Positions 34,743 through 45,779 of a DNA stretch of 64,000 bases are shown here, in pieces; the first letter of the stretch is position 1, and each line of letters begins with the position of its first letter. Under the pieces are notes generated by a model, which saw only the letters and a program-made list of their open reading frames with translations, was not told the DNA's origin and did not search any database. A program made the position numbers and the translations under genes. Source of the stretch: Perilla frutescens (Eukaryota > Streptophyta > Magnoliopsida > Lamiales > Lamiaceae); the NCBI GenBank assembly GCA_026008535.1, contig BRKX01000009.1:49163001-49227000 (forward strand), given 5' to 3'.

Positions 34743-35829
34743 CCCTAGCTACTACATCCACCTATAAAAGGAGGCCATTCTCATTATTTGGCGATTACGC
34801 ATACGTACGTACAAATTTTCACCCTCTATCCTAGAACATACTGAACATTGTATTTCCTTAAGTTCGATCTCCCATTGATAATCTAACTGCACGGCGAAGT
34901 TCCCACATTTTATTCATTTATTCCGTGTTTTACTGCTTTCTATTTTCATTCTTTTCCTGCCTTGAGCATCGTAGACCTAATGATCATAACCTCCCCGACA
35001 GTCTTTGGCTCTTACAGTATTCTTCTTGTTTCTGTTTCACAGATAGGATATTGCTTCAGACTTAATCGATAATTGCAGATTTTTAGATCTACGCCTACTA
35101 TATAAATGACATTAGTATTTTTTTAACGATATTGTGTAGAAAAACATAACATTTATCGTTTACATAGCAGGAAGTGGAAAAAAAATCAAAACCAATATAA
35201 TTAGTATCTACTTAAGAAGTAAAATATGTCCCCCAAGATATATTTTAAATATTTTAAAAATATTAAAATAATACACAAAACATGACATGGTACCTATACG
35301 GTTGACGTTGAATTTTCCAATAACCTAACCCTACTCTCTCTATCTCATATATGTGTCCACATTTCTCATTTCATACTATATTAAGAAAATATATTTAATG
35401 TACTTGAAAAAAAGTAAAATTGCAATAAAAAATTCTTATTATACCCTTATTATTGATTCAAAAGAAGAAGATTGTTAATTTAAAAGAATATTAAAAAAAG
35501 GTATATTAAGAAAAATAAAAATTTAATACAAAACTAATAAAGAAAGTGCATTATCATTATGAGATGGACACAAAATGAATAAAAAATTACATTTGTTAAA
35601 TGAATAAAATGTACTATAATTTGGGGACTAATAAAAAATAAATAATAGACTACATTTTATTTCCTTGTTTGGGTGGGATCGCCCACAGGCTACAGCCTCC
35701 TAATTTTTTAGGGAAAAAAACTAAAATAAAAAGTTTAGTTAGTATAAACGCATTTCATTTCCTTTTCAATTTATCTTGACTACTGGCCCGTGTTTTGAAT
35801 GAAAATATTACTTTGAATGAGAATGATTG
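34743..35829. other. Non-coding right flank of element C
   Basis: This continues the target DNA of C. A TATA-like CTATAAAAGGAGG at about 34762 and a 'gagcatcgtagacc' segment suggest an old LTR, but I could not find its partner or ends. From about 35090 on it is very AT-rich with no ORF of note. Confidence 0.4.
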
Positions 35830-37376
35830 ATGAGTGCGTTTATTGCACTCTTCATTAGCCTTTTTTAGTGTTAAGAGTCTTGTGTTTAGTTGTAAATATG
35901 TTTTAAAAAAGTTTAATCCGTTGTTTAAGTACATTTCTTATTAGGTGTCTTAGTGCAGGAAAATGATCTTAAAGGGATGGAATTAAAACTAATATGGAGA
36001 TTTGATCAAAGTGGACCGCAAGAGTCAGGAAAAGATGAAGAAAATATAAGAAAGTGAAGAACAAGCTCAAACGCGACCCAGGAACGCGAGTTCCTCGGGT
36101 CGCGCCAAGCAATGAAGCCAAACTCAGCTAGGAAACGCGACCAAAATATCGCGGTGCAGAGCTTCAAAGGCGCGTTTTTCTTTGCTTGAAACGCGACCCC
36201 AAAACGCAAATACCAGGGGTCGCGTGCCACGCCACACAACAACCCGACCATGAAGCGCGAGCAAAATGTCGCGTTTGGCAGTTTAGAGGGTCGATTTTCT
36301 TCAGACGAAGCATGACTTTGAAGCTATAGTATCTCGGGTCGCGCCCTAGTCCATTACCGAATGCCACCTCCAAGCGCAACCCTCCTGCGGACACGTGCCA
36401 ACTGAAGAATCCAGAATTTTGTCTATTTTAGCTTTATTTCTTATTTGTTGAAAAACCATGGTATAAAAGGGAACTTTTAAATTTTCAATTCGAATTCACT
36501 TACCTTCATATCAATTTTCACTCTCTTGAAAGAGAGGAACCATTGTGAAGTTATATGCTATTGAAGGCTTGAAACAAGAAAATCTTGAAGTGTTTCATCT
36601 CCTTTCGGGTTTAATCCTAACTTATCTTGATGATTTTATACGTTGATTCTGTTTTTATTTTATCAAGCATGAGTAGCTATTTTTCCATGTTCTAGGGTGT
36701 TGAATCTTGAAATGATAGATGTTGAGATAATTGTTTGATAACTGTATTTTCTTTCCCTTTTCCTCATAAATGAATGTGTTAATTGCTAAATTCTATTGGT
36801 TTGCCTCCATTATGATTTATCTTTGTATTTGATGTGTTTTGAGAAAAACTATTTTTCCATGAGTGTTTGATTTATGAGTTTAATTGCTTGTGAATTTGAG
36901 AGAATAATGAGTAATTGGAAAGATAGATAATATTTGAGCCTAGGTAAGCTAGTTTGTTAATTATCCTTTAGAGATAGAGATTTTAGTTCTAGCCCCAATA
37001 TCTAAGTAGCTTGAGAAAGTTATTAGGTTAATTTGTTTCAAATCTTGCTAAGGGAGAGAAAGTATGTTAGTTGAATGGTTGTCGAGATTATCCTCATTTA
37101 GGATTTTGAACCCTAGGACTCGTTATTTTATCTTTTGAACCTGTATTTACATTGTGTGGTAATTTGAGCTTGTTTTCAATCTTGATTTTATTATTTTAAG
37201 TAGAAACATAAATATCTCATGAATATTCGATTGTTTAAATGACAAAAGTTGATTATCAATATTTGTATGCACATTAATCACTTCAACTCCTTGTCGTTCG
37301 ACTCGTTTCATTGCTTGCTCTCTGTGTACAATTGCATATGTACGGATTAAATTTGATATACAAAAATTATGCATCA
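35830..37376 (+). mobile_element. Probable solo LTR I (Athila/Tat type)
   Basis: This stretch starts TGATGAGTGC and ends TTATGCATCA, with inverted terminal bases TGATG/CATCA. The flanks are ATGAT (35825-35829) and ATAAT (37377-37381), one mismatch in five. It has GC-rich palindromic CGCGACCC/GGGTCGCG blocks at about 36070-36380 followed by a TATA box at 36462-36469, as expected of an LTR promoter. No gag, PBS or partner LTR is next to it. The ORFs at 36006-36394 are due to the GC blocks. Confidence 0.65.
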
Positions 37377-37461
37377 ATAATGATTTGAATGAGCATGTTG
37401 CTCATATTCGATGGATATGGCGTTCAAAGAGTCCAACATCACATGTCCTCTCAATTTAGAG

Positions 37462-37500
<39 letters not shown>

Positions 37501-39063
37501 GTCATGTATGTTTTTAATAAAAAGCACTCTTCTGTACACAATATGTATGGGTCTGAGCACATCAGTCTGAGCACATCAGACTGGTTTAGGCTCATTAAGA
37601 TATTAACAATTAAAAAAAGCCCCAATGTCTAGCGTGTGTACCACACGCGCATGTGCCATGTGTGCCCACACACAGCGTGTGGGGTATAAGCGCCCAATTA
37701 TAAGTTTTTTCTAATATGTTTTTTTCGATTTTTTTCTTTTCTTTTCAATTTTCGTTTTTTTTTTAATTTTGGTCCCTAAAAATTATATACCCTAAAATAA
37801 AATTAATGAACCTTAAAGTTAAAGTGAATTGATTTAATTTGTTTGAAATAAATATAAATATAAATCATAAAATGGAATTAATGAACCCTAAAATTAAAGT
37901 GAATGACTTCAATTTTTTTGAAATCCAGCAACTCGCACAATGCTAACACGTGGGTTCGTGCATTTCTCTCAATAATTACTTTTTTCAAAATTTTGAAATA
38001 AATATATACCCTAAAATGAAATTAGTGAACCCTAAATGAATTTTATAAATAAAAAAAATCCTAAAAGTCCCAGATACCACAAGCCGATAACTCAGGAGAC
38101 TGGAGCCTCGTTAAAACCCATATGGAAAACCTAAAAAGGAATAAACTAGAGAATCAAAGTGAATGAATTTAATTTATTTTAAATTTAGAGAGTCGTGCAA
38201 TGCACTCGCCGAAGCTAATACGTGGTCTCGTGCATTGCGTTTGAAAATTAATTTTTTTTAAATAAACATAACCCTAATTGAGATTAGTAAACCTTAAAAA
38301 ACTTGAATCTTTAAAAATACAAAATAAACTCCTAAAAATCTAAAAAATTCTAAAAATATTAAAGAACCCTAAAAAAAATCATGAACCCTAAAAAACCCTA
38401 AACTCCTAAAATATAAATATTAATTGGAATGGAAAAAATCATAATTTGTATTAAATAAACTCGTATAAAATAAGTAGTTGACCTGTTACTTTTAAAGGAG
38501 ACAGTTGATACTTTTTCAATTTTTGAATGATACTTTTTTGATGGGATTTTTTTTTAAAGGAGACAGTTGATACTTTTTCAATTTTTTTTTTACGTTGACT
38601 CGTCTGATGAGTGTATGGACCTTGGATGATGCACATAAGAATTGTTGTTTTAATAATTAATAAAAATATGTAACCCTCCCCCCCTTCTCTCTGTCTCTCT
38701 CTTCCATTAGGGCAATCAAAATAACTCTCACTCTCTCTCTCTCTCTTTGATTAGGGCAATCAACATAACTCTCTCTCTCTCTTAGTTTGAGATTGTATTG
38801 AAATGTTATCAACAATATAAATAAAGTAATTTGAATTTTTTTTTTGTTAAAATATAATTATAATATTCTAATATTTTGAAATTTATTATTAAAATTAAAA
38901 TTGAACTTTTTTTTTCTTATAATAGGGTCCTAATTTTTTTAATCAGCACACATGTTCATAAATATTTAAGACAATTCTAACCATATTCAGGACATGTGAA
39001 TATGACGTTCAAAGAGGGTTTCTCAATTGCGAGAGATCTAATTTTTTTAAAGCGCATGTATAT
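37377..39063. other. AT-rich repeat-derived intergenic DNA
   Basis: No gene was seen. It contains a TA microsatellite (about 37449-37496), scattered CCCTAAA-like telomere-type motifs (37790-38410), CT-rich runs at 38680-38790 and a segment (38648-38930) resembling 40146-40400. A 'gcgttcaaagag' segment at about 37422 recurs at 39005. These look like remnants of old duplicated non-coding repeats. Confidence 0.5.
37449..37496. repeat. TA microsatellite
   Basis: About 22 TA units in AT-rich intergenic DNA. Confidence 0.9.
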
Positions 39064-39072
39064 TTTTAGTAA

Positions 39073-40144
39073 GGGAGTTTCTATTTGCACCATTAATTTT
39101 ACTCTTTGCACTTCAGTTACTCAATGCACTACAGATTTTACTTTTTGCACCACATACATTTACATAAATACCCTCCACCCTAAAAATATTTATTTTACTT
39201 AAAACATATAAAATAAAAATAACAATTCAATTAAAAAAAATGTGAAATCTCTCGTCTTGTAGGCTGATTTCTTGTATTCAAACCATATATGTGAATTCCT
39301 TATACAAACTCTCTTCGCCCTCTTCCATCACTGACGGTAACGACGTTATCTTCTCGCTCAAAGGCGGCCCTCCGAAATATATCATCGACAACCGTGATTT
39401 GAAACTATCTGCCAAAACTCTGTGCTTAACGCTTCTAAACCTCCCGTTAGTGATCACCTGTAGGTGTATAAGTATAAATATGTGCAGAATGAATTAATAT
39501 GTATGAATGAATGAATGAATTACCTGCAAGGAATCGCCAACATTGAAGAAAATTAAATGTGGTATGATCATATGGAACTGAGAGCCAGACACCATCTCTG
39601 TTGCAAATTTGGAGACCCGATGCATTGTTGGACCTTAAAACGGATATTAATTGTGGGTCGGTGTGCTCCCCGAATCCGAATCCGATTATGTTCCGACCAC
39701 TGAATGCCTGGAGGTCCGGGCAGGGCAGGTAGTGGTTGACCCTGATGCAGGAATCGCCCCTCTCATCTCGTATAAGCCTGCTCACAATGTCTCTCGCCCC
39801 CATATCCAATTCCTTGGTGATCATTTCCAAAATCTCGCATGCCATCTCTCTCACCGCCAATACATACTCCCTTATCAGACCTCTGCAATTGCACTTTAAT
39901 AATTAAGGAGCGGATCGGAGCATGCTATTATAAATTATATATATAGCAATTAATACCATAATGTTTGTGATCGTGAGTTGATCAGAATTTTTTTTCTTCA
40001 GACCAGAGCAGCAAATCAGAATGATGGAGAAGAAGACTTCATTTTTTTAATAAAGACATTTAAGTAAATTTCAAATTATTATTTTTCTATTTTTTTTAAT
40101 TTGTGGTGCAAAGAGTAGATTTAATGGTGCAAATAGCATCTCCC
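39073..40144. mobile_element. Pack-MULE-like element J carrying GA 2-oxidase exons
   Basis: Terminal inverted repeats of about 40 bp face each other: GGGAGTTTCTATTTGCACC at 39073 and, on the other strand from 40144, GGGAGATGCTATTTGCACC. Both continue with ATTAA..TACTCTTTGCAC. The flanks are TTTTAGTAA (39064-39072) and TTTTAATAA (40145-40153), a 9-bp duplication with one mismatch, typical of Mutator-like elements. Between the TIRs lies a gibberellin 2-oxidase fragment and no transposase, so it is non-autonomous with a captured gene piece. The left end also has 2-3 degenerate copies of the 'TTTTACTnTTTGCAC' unit. Confidence 0.7.
39246..39882 (-). pseudogene. GA2ox-like: Gibberellin 2-oxidase fragment (exons 2 and 3)
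   Basis: GA 2-oxidases inactivate gibberellins using Fe(II) and 2-oxoglutarate. On the minus strand an acceptor (TGCAATTGCAG) is followed by exon 2 at 39882-39524. It encodes AVREMACEILEMI, NHYLPCPDLQAFSGR and the iron-binding HTD in GEHTDPQLISVLRSN. A GT-AG intron of 66 bp (39458-39523) separates exon 3 at 39457-39246, with VITNGRFRSVKHRVL (second Fe His), RLSMIYFGGPPLSEKI (2OG-binding R-x-S) and the C-terminal WFEYKKSAYKTR. Exon 1 is absent. Frameshifts occur near 39552 and about 39262, and FG is duplicated in GFGFGE, so it cannot make an enzyme. It lies wholly inside element J. Family identity is strong. Confidence 0.85.
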
Positions 40145-40153
40145 TTTTAATAA

Positions 40154-40426
40154 TTAATAAAAAAAAATATGTCATCTCTCTATCTCTCTATCTCTCTCTC
40201 TCTCTCTCTCTCATTAGGTTGTAGACGTAATATTCTCTCTTTTATAGTTGGATGTTCTATTTGGATGCTATCAACAATATGAATAAATTAGAGTGAATTT
40301 TAGGGATTTTTTTTTTGTCAAACTATAATTGTAATATGCTAACTAATTTTTTTTTAGCAAATACGTTGTTGTTTTTTAAAGTTATTACTAAAATTAAAAT
40401 TGAGTGTTGTTTTTAATAATATGACT
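40154..40426. other. AT-rich intergenic DNA with CT microsatellite
   Basis: It contains (CT)n at about 40176-40213 and resembles 38648-38930 in order of short motifs (CT run, 'attagg', 'tatcaacaatat', 'attaaaattaaaattga'). No gene. Confidence 0.5.
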
Positions 40427-41149
40427 GGAATAATTTCACTTTTAGTCCCACTATAATAGGGTCAAAAAACTTTTGGTCATATACCTTAGAGGTGCCCAAA
40501 AAAAACCGGACCGGCGGTTATAACCGTCAGTTTGCCAGTTTTGGACGGTTCCGGAACCGTACGGACGGTTACGGTTTGTAAACCTTAACCGTCAACCGTG
40601 GTCGGCCGGTCCAGTTCCGATTTGGGGGAAGGTTTTTTTCAAACCGCCGGTTTGGGCGGTTAACCGGCGGTTTTTGTATTTTTTTTTAACGGTCGAGATC
40701 ACGATCCGCGTGATCTCGATCTACGGCTAGGAACGCACGGAGGTGGATTGCTGACGTGGAACCGCCAGTTTTGGAGCCCAAACCGGTGATTTGGCCGAAA
40801 ACCGCCGGTTTGGGCTCCAAAACCGGCGGTTCGGCCGTTTTTTTTTTCAAAATTTTTCAAATTCAAATTTTATATTTTTCCCCCCACTCCCCAATTTTCA
40901 CCTATAAATACCCCATCTCCTCCACCATTTTCACCCACACCAAACTCTCAATCTCTCTCTCTATACTCAAATTCTCTCTATTCTACTATTCAAGCAATAT
41001 CATTTTCTTATTCGAGTTTTATTACAAGTTACAATTTTACGAAGTTACTCTCTAGTCTCTCCAGTCTCCACTCTCAATCTCTCAATATCTCGATTTCTTC
41101 ATTTCTACAATTCTACTCATTTTCTATCATCCATTCATCCCTAATCATC

Positions 41150-43612
41150 ATGTCTAGCCGAGGTAGCCGAGCCGATAAGGGTAAAGGCAAAGCTATTGCT
41201 GATAGTTCCGAAGCTCCACGTCGTCGTCGTCGTACTCCTTCTGGAGTACATATTTCTGATGATGCTGATACGACGTCGCCTTAATTTCAACAACAGCAAC
41301 CTGAAGAATATGTGAATCCCTATGGCGAAGCCGATAGAGGTTTCTACAACGATCCAAGTGGTGAAGGTTTCTACCATGATCCAAGTGGTGCCGGTTCTCA
41401 CAACAATCCTACTGCAGCTCAAATGGCAGTTGATGAAGAAGTGGCAAGATGGATCCAGTTTGAAGAATTACAACGATCTCAAGAATCTCGTGCTTTCAGC
41501 GGAAATCCATCCATCGATCTCGACACGGAGGAGGCGGAGGTCGTTCCAACAAGAAGTACAGCACTAAAATCTGCTCTCTTCACTATTCATTTTCGAAAGG
41601 TGGCAAGGAAGAATGAAGCGGGTGTGTTTGATTTGTATTGCAACTATTGTCCGAAGCAATACAAATTTCGCACTGGAGGCGGCTATGGGACGTACTGGTC
41701 ACACATCACCAACAATCATCAAGTCAAACTTGGACGTGCTCAAGCTCAATCGCAACTCAACTTCCAACCGGTAAGCAGTCAAAATATCGAAAGCCAAGGT
41801 GAAGGTACGCCGTACTCATCCCAACTCTTTAGGTTTGACCTTCTAGTTGCTAGAGAACAAATGTGTTATTTTATTTGTAAAGAATCTTTAGCACTTCAAT
41901 TTTCCAATAGCATGAATTTTGAACGTCGTATGAAAGCTGCTTATAATCATGGTGCTCAAAGAATACCTAGAATGACTATGATTAGGACCCTTGAAAAATT
42001 GCATATAAGATATAAGTCGAAATTGAAAAGTGTTATTAGTAAAATTCCTTATAGGGTTGCTATTTGTTCTGATATTTGGTCTGATAAATTTATCCGTCGT
42101 CATTATATTGTTGTTACATTGCATTGGATTGATTATTCATGGAATTTAAATAAACGTTTAATTGCTTTTCGTAGATTTAAATGACAACATAGTGCTACTA
42201 ATATTGCTAAGGCTATTATTAAAATTTGCAATCATTTTAAAATGCTTGATAAAATTTTTTCTATTGGTTTTGATAATGCGAGTGCTAATACGGCTAGTAT
42301 TATAATCCAAGCATGTAATCTAACCTTGCATGGTAAATATTTTCATACGCGATGTATTGCTCATATTTTGAATTTATGTGTTCAAGATGGACTTAGAATA
42401 TTAAATAACTCAATTCAACCTATTCGTGATGTTGTAGATTATATTCATGGTAGAGTTAGAGTTAGACGTAGGTGGGAAAAATTCTGTAAGGAAGCTGGTG
42501 TGCATCCTAAAATTTTTAACTTAGATGTGCCTAATAGGTGGAACTCTACTTATGAAATGCTTTCTGCAACTTTTGAATATCGTGAATTATTATGTTCTTT
42601 TTTTGCTATGCATATTGAATCGTTTATTTTATTATCTTCGTATTGGGATGATTGTATTGAATTAATGGAGTTTTTACAAGTTTTTCAATATGCAACAAAA
42701 GATTTATCCGGTGTGTATTACCCTACTGTTTGCAAATTTATGTATCATTGTTGTTTAATTGCTGCAAAATTTAATACTTGTAGTCATAAACCCGATTTGC
42801 AAGATATGATTCTAGTCATGGTAAAAAAATGGCTAAAATATTTTGATCATGTGCCTAATATTTTTTTGGTTGCAAAAATATTGGATCCTACTTTTAAACT
42901 AAGTGGTACTAACGATATGATTGACATGTATTACAAGTTTTTGTCAACTATGAGTTTTACAGGTTCCGATCCCGATATACATGTGCCAACTGCTGAATAA
43001 ATTAAAACAGAAATTTATGAGTCTATATATTCACTTTATAGAGAATATGAGTTAAAATATGCTGATAGTATAACTCGTCCAACCAGTCGTTCTTCAGGTT
43101 CTAGTAGTTCTTTTTCGTTAGGAGTAAATACTTCATCTTCACGTGGTAGTGCTTTACAAGAATTCCAAAAAAATTTCCACAGTAGAGGAAATACTAGGCG
43201 TAGTCAAAATGAATTAGATATGTATTTGCAAGACCCTATTGTGCCCCCCGATGATGAAAATGCAGGTCCCAACGATTATGATGTTCTCAAGTGGTGGTCC
43301 CGAAATCAAGAGCGGTATCATTTGCTTGCAATTATGGCAAGGGAGATTTTTGGAGTCCCAGCATCAACGGTAGCGGTCGAGCAAGCTTTCAGTGAATCCG
43401 GTTACATGTTGGACGAACGGAGATCAAATTTGACACCGGATCACCTCGAAGCTCAAATGCTGTTGAAGGACGAGTCCAAAGCCGACCTAAGAGAGCAAGA
43501 GAACCGCTGGGATGACATGATGGATGGGCCGCTCATTGAAGTTGGCTCGGAGAGTGAAGCCGAAGGAGGGAGCCAAACCGGAGATGATTGGGACGACGAC
43601 TTCGAATTCTAG
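41150..43612 (+). pseudogene. hAT transposase, single frame with three internal stops
   Basis: The transposase cuts and reinserts the element. ATG 41150 to TAG 43610 is one frame of 820 codons, interrupted only by TAA (codon 45), TGA (codon 345) and TAA (codon 617). N-terminal Arg/Lys-rich segment; a BED-type zinc finger at about residues 141-197 (C-N-Y-C ... H-I-T-N-N-H); RNase H-like catalytic fold with CSDIWSD (about 305) and FSIGFDNASANT (about 373); TRCIAHILNL; an RNase H-fold extension (FLVAKILDPTFKL); and the C-terminal hAT dimerisation domain (about 710-773: VLKWWSRNQERYHLLAIMA, VAVEQAFSESG). The C-terminus is acidic. Absence of frameshifts suggests recent loss of function. The first stop lies in a Gln-rich stretch, so it fits CAA to TAA. 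Confidence 0.9.
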
Positions 43613-43740
43613 ACTCACCAAGGAAAAAAGGTAAAATGAACTACGAGGGCTTTGATTCCAAGGTAAGGGATACGTAGGCAGCTTCATATGAAGTGCAAGC
43701 CCAAATTTCAATTATTTCTTTCCCCCCCTAATTCCTAAAT

Positions 43741-44060
43741 TAGCTCAAATTGTAACTTGTAAATTGTAATTTATAAATTGTAAATTTGTAAATTGTAATT
43801 TTATATTTTCATAGTTTGATTAATTTACAATTTGTATTTTGTAACTTGTTATTTGTAAATTGTAATTTGTAAATTTGTTAATTGTAATTTCATATTTTCA
43901 TAGCTTGATTAATTTACAATTTATATTTTGTAACTTGTAATTTGATAAATTAAATTGTATATTTGTATTCTCAATATTCTTGTAAGTTGTAAATTGTAAG
44001 TTTTATAACTTGTAAATTGTAAGATATAAATTATAATAATAAAATTATATAATAATATCA
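43741..44060. repeat. AT-rich tandem repeat in the 3' region of hAT L
   Basis: Two adjacent units of about 90 bp (from about 43748 and 43838) share the order 'taacttgt..aaattgtaattt...atattttcatag.ttgattaatttacaattt', followed by further 'taacttgtaaattgtaa' pieces. It is non-coding. Confidence 0.65.
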
Positions 44061-44472
44061 AAATTCAAATAAACTTGTGTTTTGTCATACTTCTTAGTTT
44101 TTAACTTGTAAATTATTAATTTTATCGATTTAGTACTTAGTAGTTTTTCGTCCAATCGTCAATTCGAATTCGGAGAGATAGAGGAAAAAAGAAAAAAAAA
44201 TCGGAAACCGGCGGTTAACCGGCTAACCGCCGGTAACCGGCCAAAACCGCCCGACGTCCAAACCGGCGGTTCCGGTTAACAAACCGGAACCGTCAACCGT
44301 AACCGCACGGTGCGATTCCGGTTCCGCCGTTCCGGAACCGCCTAACCGGCAGTTTCTAACCAGAACCGGAACCGTGGGCATCTCTAATATACCTTACGTT
44401 TTTTGTCTCATAGTTTATTAGCTCTACACTTTTGACCCCAAGTATTTTTTTCGACATTTGTAGTCCCAAATG

Positions 44473-44477
<5 letters not shown>

Positions 44478-44512
<35 letters not shown>
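44478..44512. repeat. GT microsatellite
   Basis: About 15 GT units are followed by a short TA run, inside element K. Confidence 0.9.
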
Positions 44513-44940
44513 TCAGCAGACATTTTAGCTTCATTTTTTCAGTAAATCATTAAGAAAAAAAGAGGAAAATATCTAGCAAAAAATTCAGCATAATACCCAA
44601 CAAAATAAAATAATATCTCGAAAATTTTCAATAAAATATTCAACAAAATATTAAGTAAATGCCCAACAAATATTTGAAAAAATGCCTAACAAAACCATTT
44701 CAACTTCTTGCCATTATACAGTTTTTGATCAGTAAAATTCTCGACAAAATAGAAAAAAAATATATTGTTAGTTTTAGGACTAAAGATGTCAAAAAAAAAA
44801 TACTTGGATCCAAAAGTGTCGAATTAATAAATTATGGGACTAAAAACGTAAGATATAAGACCAAAAGTGTCGAACTAATAAACTATGAGACCAAAAGTGT
44901 TTTGATCATGTTCTAGTGAGATTAAAAGTGAAATCATCCA

Positions 44941-45714
44941 TAATATGGTCTTTAAGTTTTATAATCAATACATGACCCATGAATATTTAAGGCAACCCTT
45001 GATGATGCTTTGAATGAGAATGTTGCTGTGAATGAGAATAATGATTTGAATGAATATGAAAAACTTATTATGCTTTGAATATATTTAATCAAAGAATTTT
45101 GGGATAATATTGATAATAAAACTAGAGATATCTTAGTAGGGAAAAGTGTTCCAAAGGAGAATAATTTCAATTTCATAGAGACGAGTTTCTTAGACATTTA
45201 ATCGTTTTTATTTTTTTATTTTTACAACCGGGACAAATTCAGCTGGGCCAACTTGTACGAAATTACAAGTGTATAATGCAGTATGCCATAGACAAAACTC
45301 TCTTCATCATCTCACCATCCACGTTCAATTTCACTAAAATCCAATTTAAGGTTTTAATTCCATCAAAAGCCATTGAAAACAGACCTCTCAACATGCAGTC
45401 CAACAGTTCGACGAAATGCTCACGTGAAATTCAATAGCATGCTTCATTGCTTTGGTTTGCCGTCTTCCCAAGTTAAGATCTTTATGTTGATTCGGTAACA
45501 TTAAGAGTCGTGATGTAGACATCCACTTCTGAAACTTGAGCCATAAAATTCCACTGTTTCCGAGTTTTGCTTGGAATTCGTCAAAAATCATTAAAAAAAG
45601 GCTTAATTTATTTGCAGAGAACATTGTGCGCCATTTTTTTTCTTTTTTGTAAAAGCATCAGAGTTTTCAGATTCTGATTCATACAGCTAAATTATCCCAG
45701 CAAGAAAACAAAAA
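44941..45714. other. Intergenic DNA upstream of the P450
   Basis: AT-rich; a 'ttgaatgagaatgttgct' segment near 45010 resembles 37385 and 35810, so part of it is an old repeat. No gene recognised; the short ORFs 44952-45197 and 45388-45624 (minus) have no domain. Confidence 0.45.
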
Positions 45715-45744
45715 TCACGTTAGTTACGTGCGGCCTTACGTCAG
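45715..45744. promoter_or_regulatory. Cluster of three ACGT-core sites before the P450
   Basis: Three ACGT cores lie within 30 bp (cACGTt, tACGTg, tACGTc). The last, read on the minus strand, is CTGACGTAAGG, identical to one half of the known as-1 element bound by TGA bZIP factors. The cluster is 40-65 bp upstream of the first ATG, so it may overlap the transcript start. Confidence 0.35.
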
Positions 45745-45779
45745 TTTGCGATAATATTAGTTATATTGTCTGAAGAGAA

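Larger units (their letters stand above)
40487..44386 (+). mobile_element. hAT DNA transposon L
   Basis: This 3900-bp element has 12-bp terminal inverted repeats TAGAGGTGCCCA / TAGAGATGCCCA and a perfect 8-bp target duplication ATATACCT (40479-40486 and 44387-44394), both diagnostic of hAT. The subterminal regions (40500-40830 and 44200-44370) are packed with palindromic AACCGGCGGTT-type motifs, likely transposase-binding repeats. It encodes one intronless transposase frame with three stops. The intact ends mean it could still be mobilised in trans; that is inference. Confidence 0.92.
40427..44940. mobile_element. Inverted-repeat (MITE-like) element K, split by hAT L
   Basis: Ends TTTCACTTTTAGTCCCACTA (about 40435) and, inverted, TTTCACTTTTAATCTCACTA (about 44914-44933) face each other. 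Sub-terminal 'gaccaaaagtgt / aaacttttggtc' and 'gggactaaaa' repeats occur on both sides. Possible 9-bp flanks TAATATGAC / TAATATGGT (7 of 9) would suggest a Mutator-like MITE. Excluding the hAT element it is about 0.6 kb and non-coding. ORF 44659-44916 is low-complexity. Confidence 0.45.

Noticed and set aside
37790..38410. CCCTAAA motifs as a telomere
   Set aside because: The motifs are scattered and degenerate rather than a tandem array; at most an interstitial remnant or chance in A-rich DNA.
45388..45624. 78-codon minus ORF upstream of the P450
   Set aside because: No domain, no splice context, and low confidence of coding.
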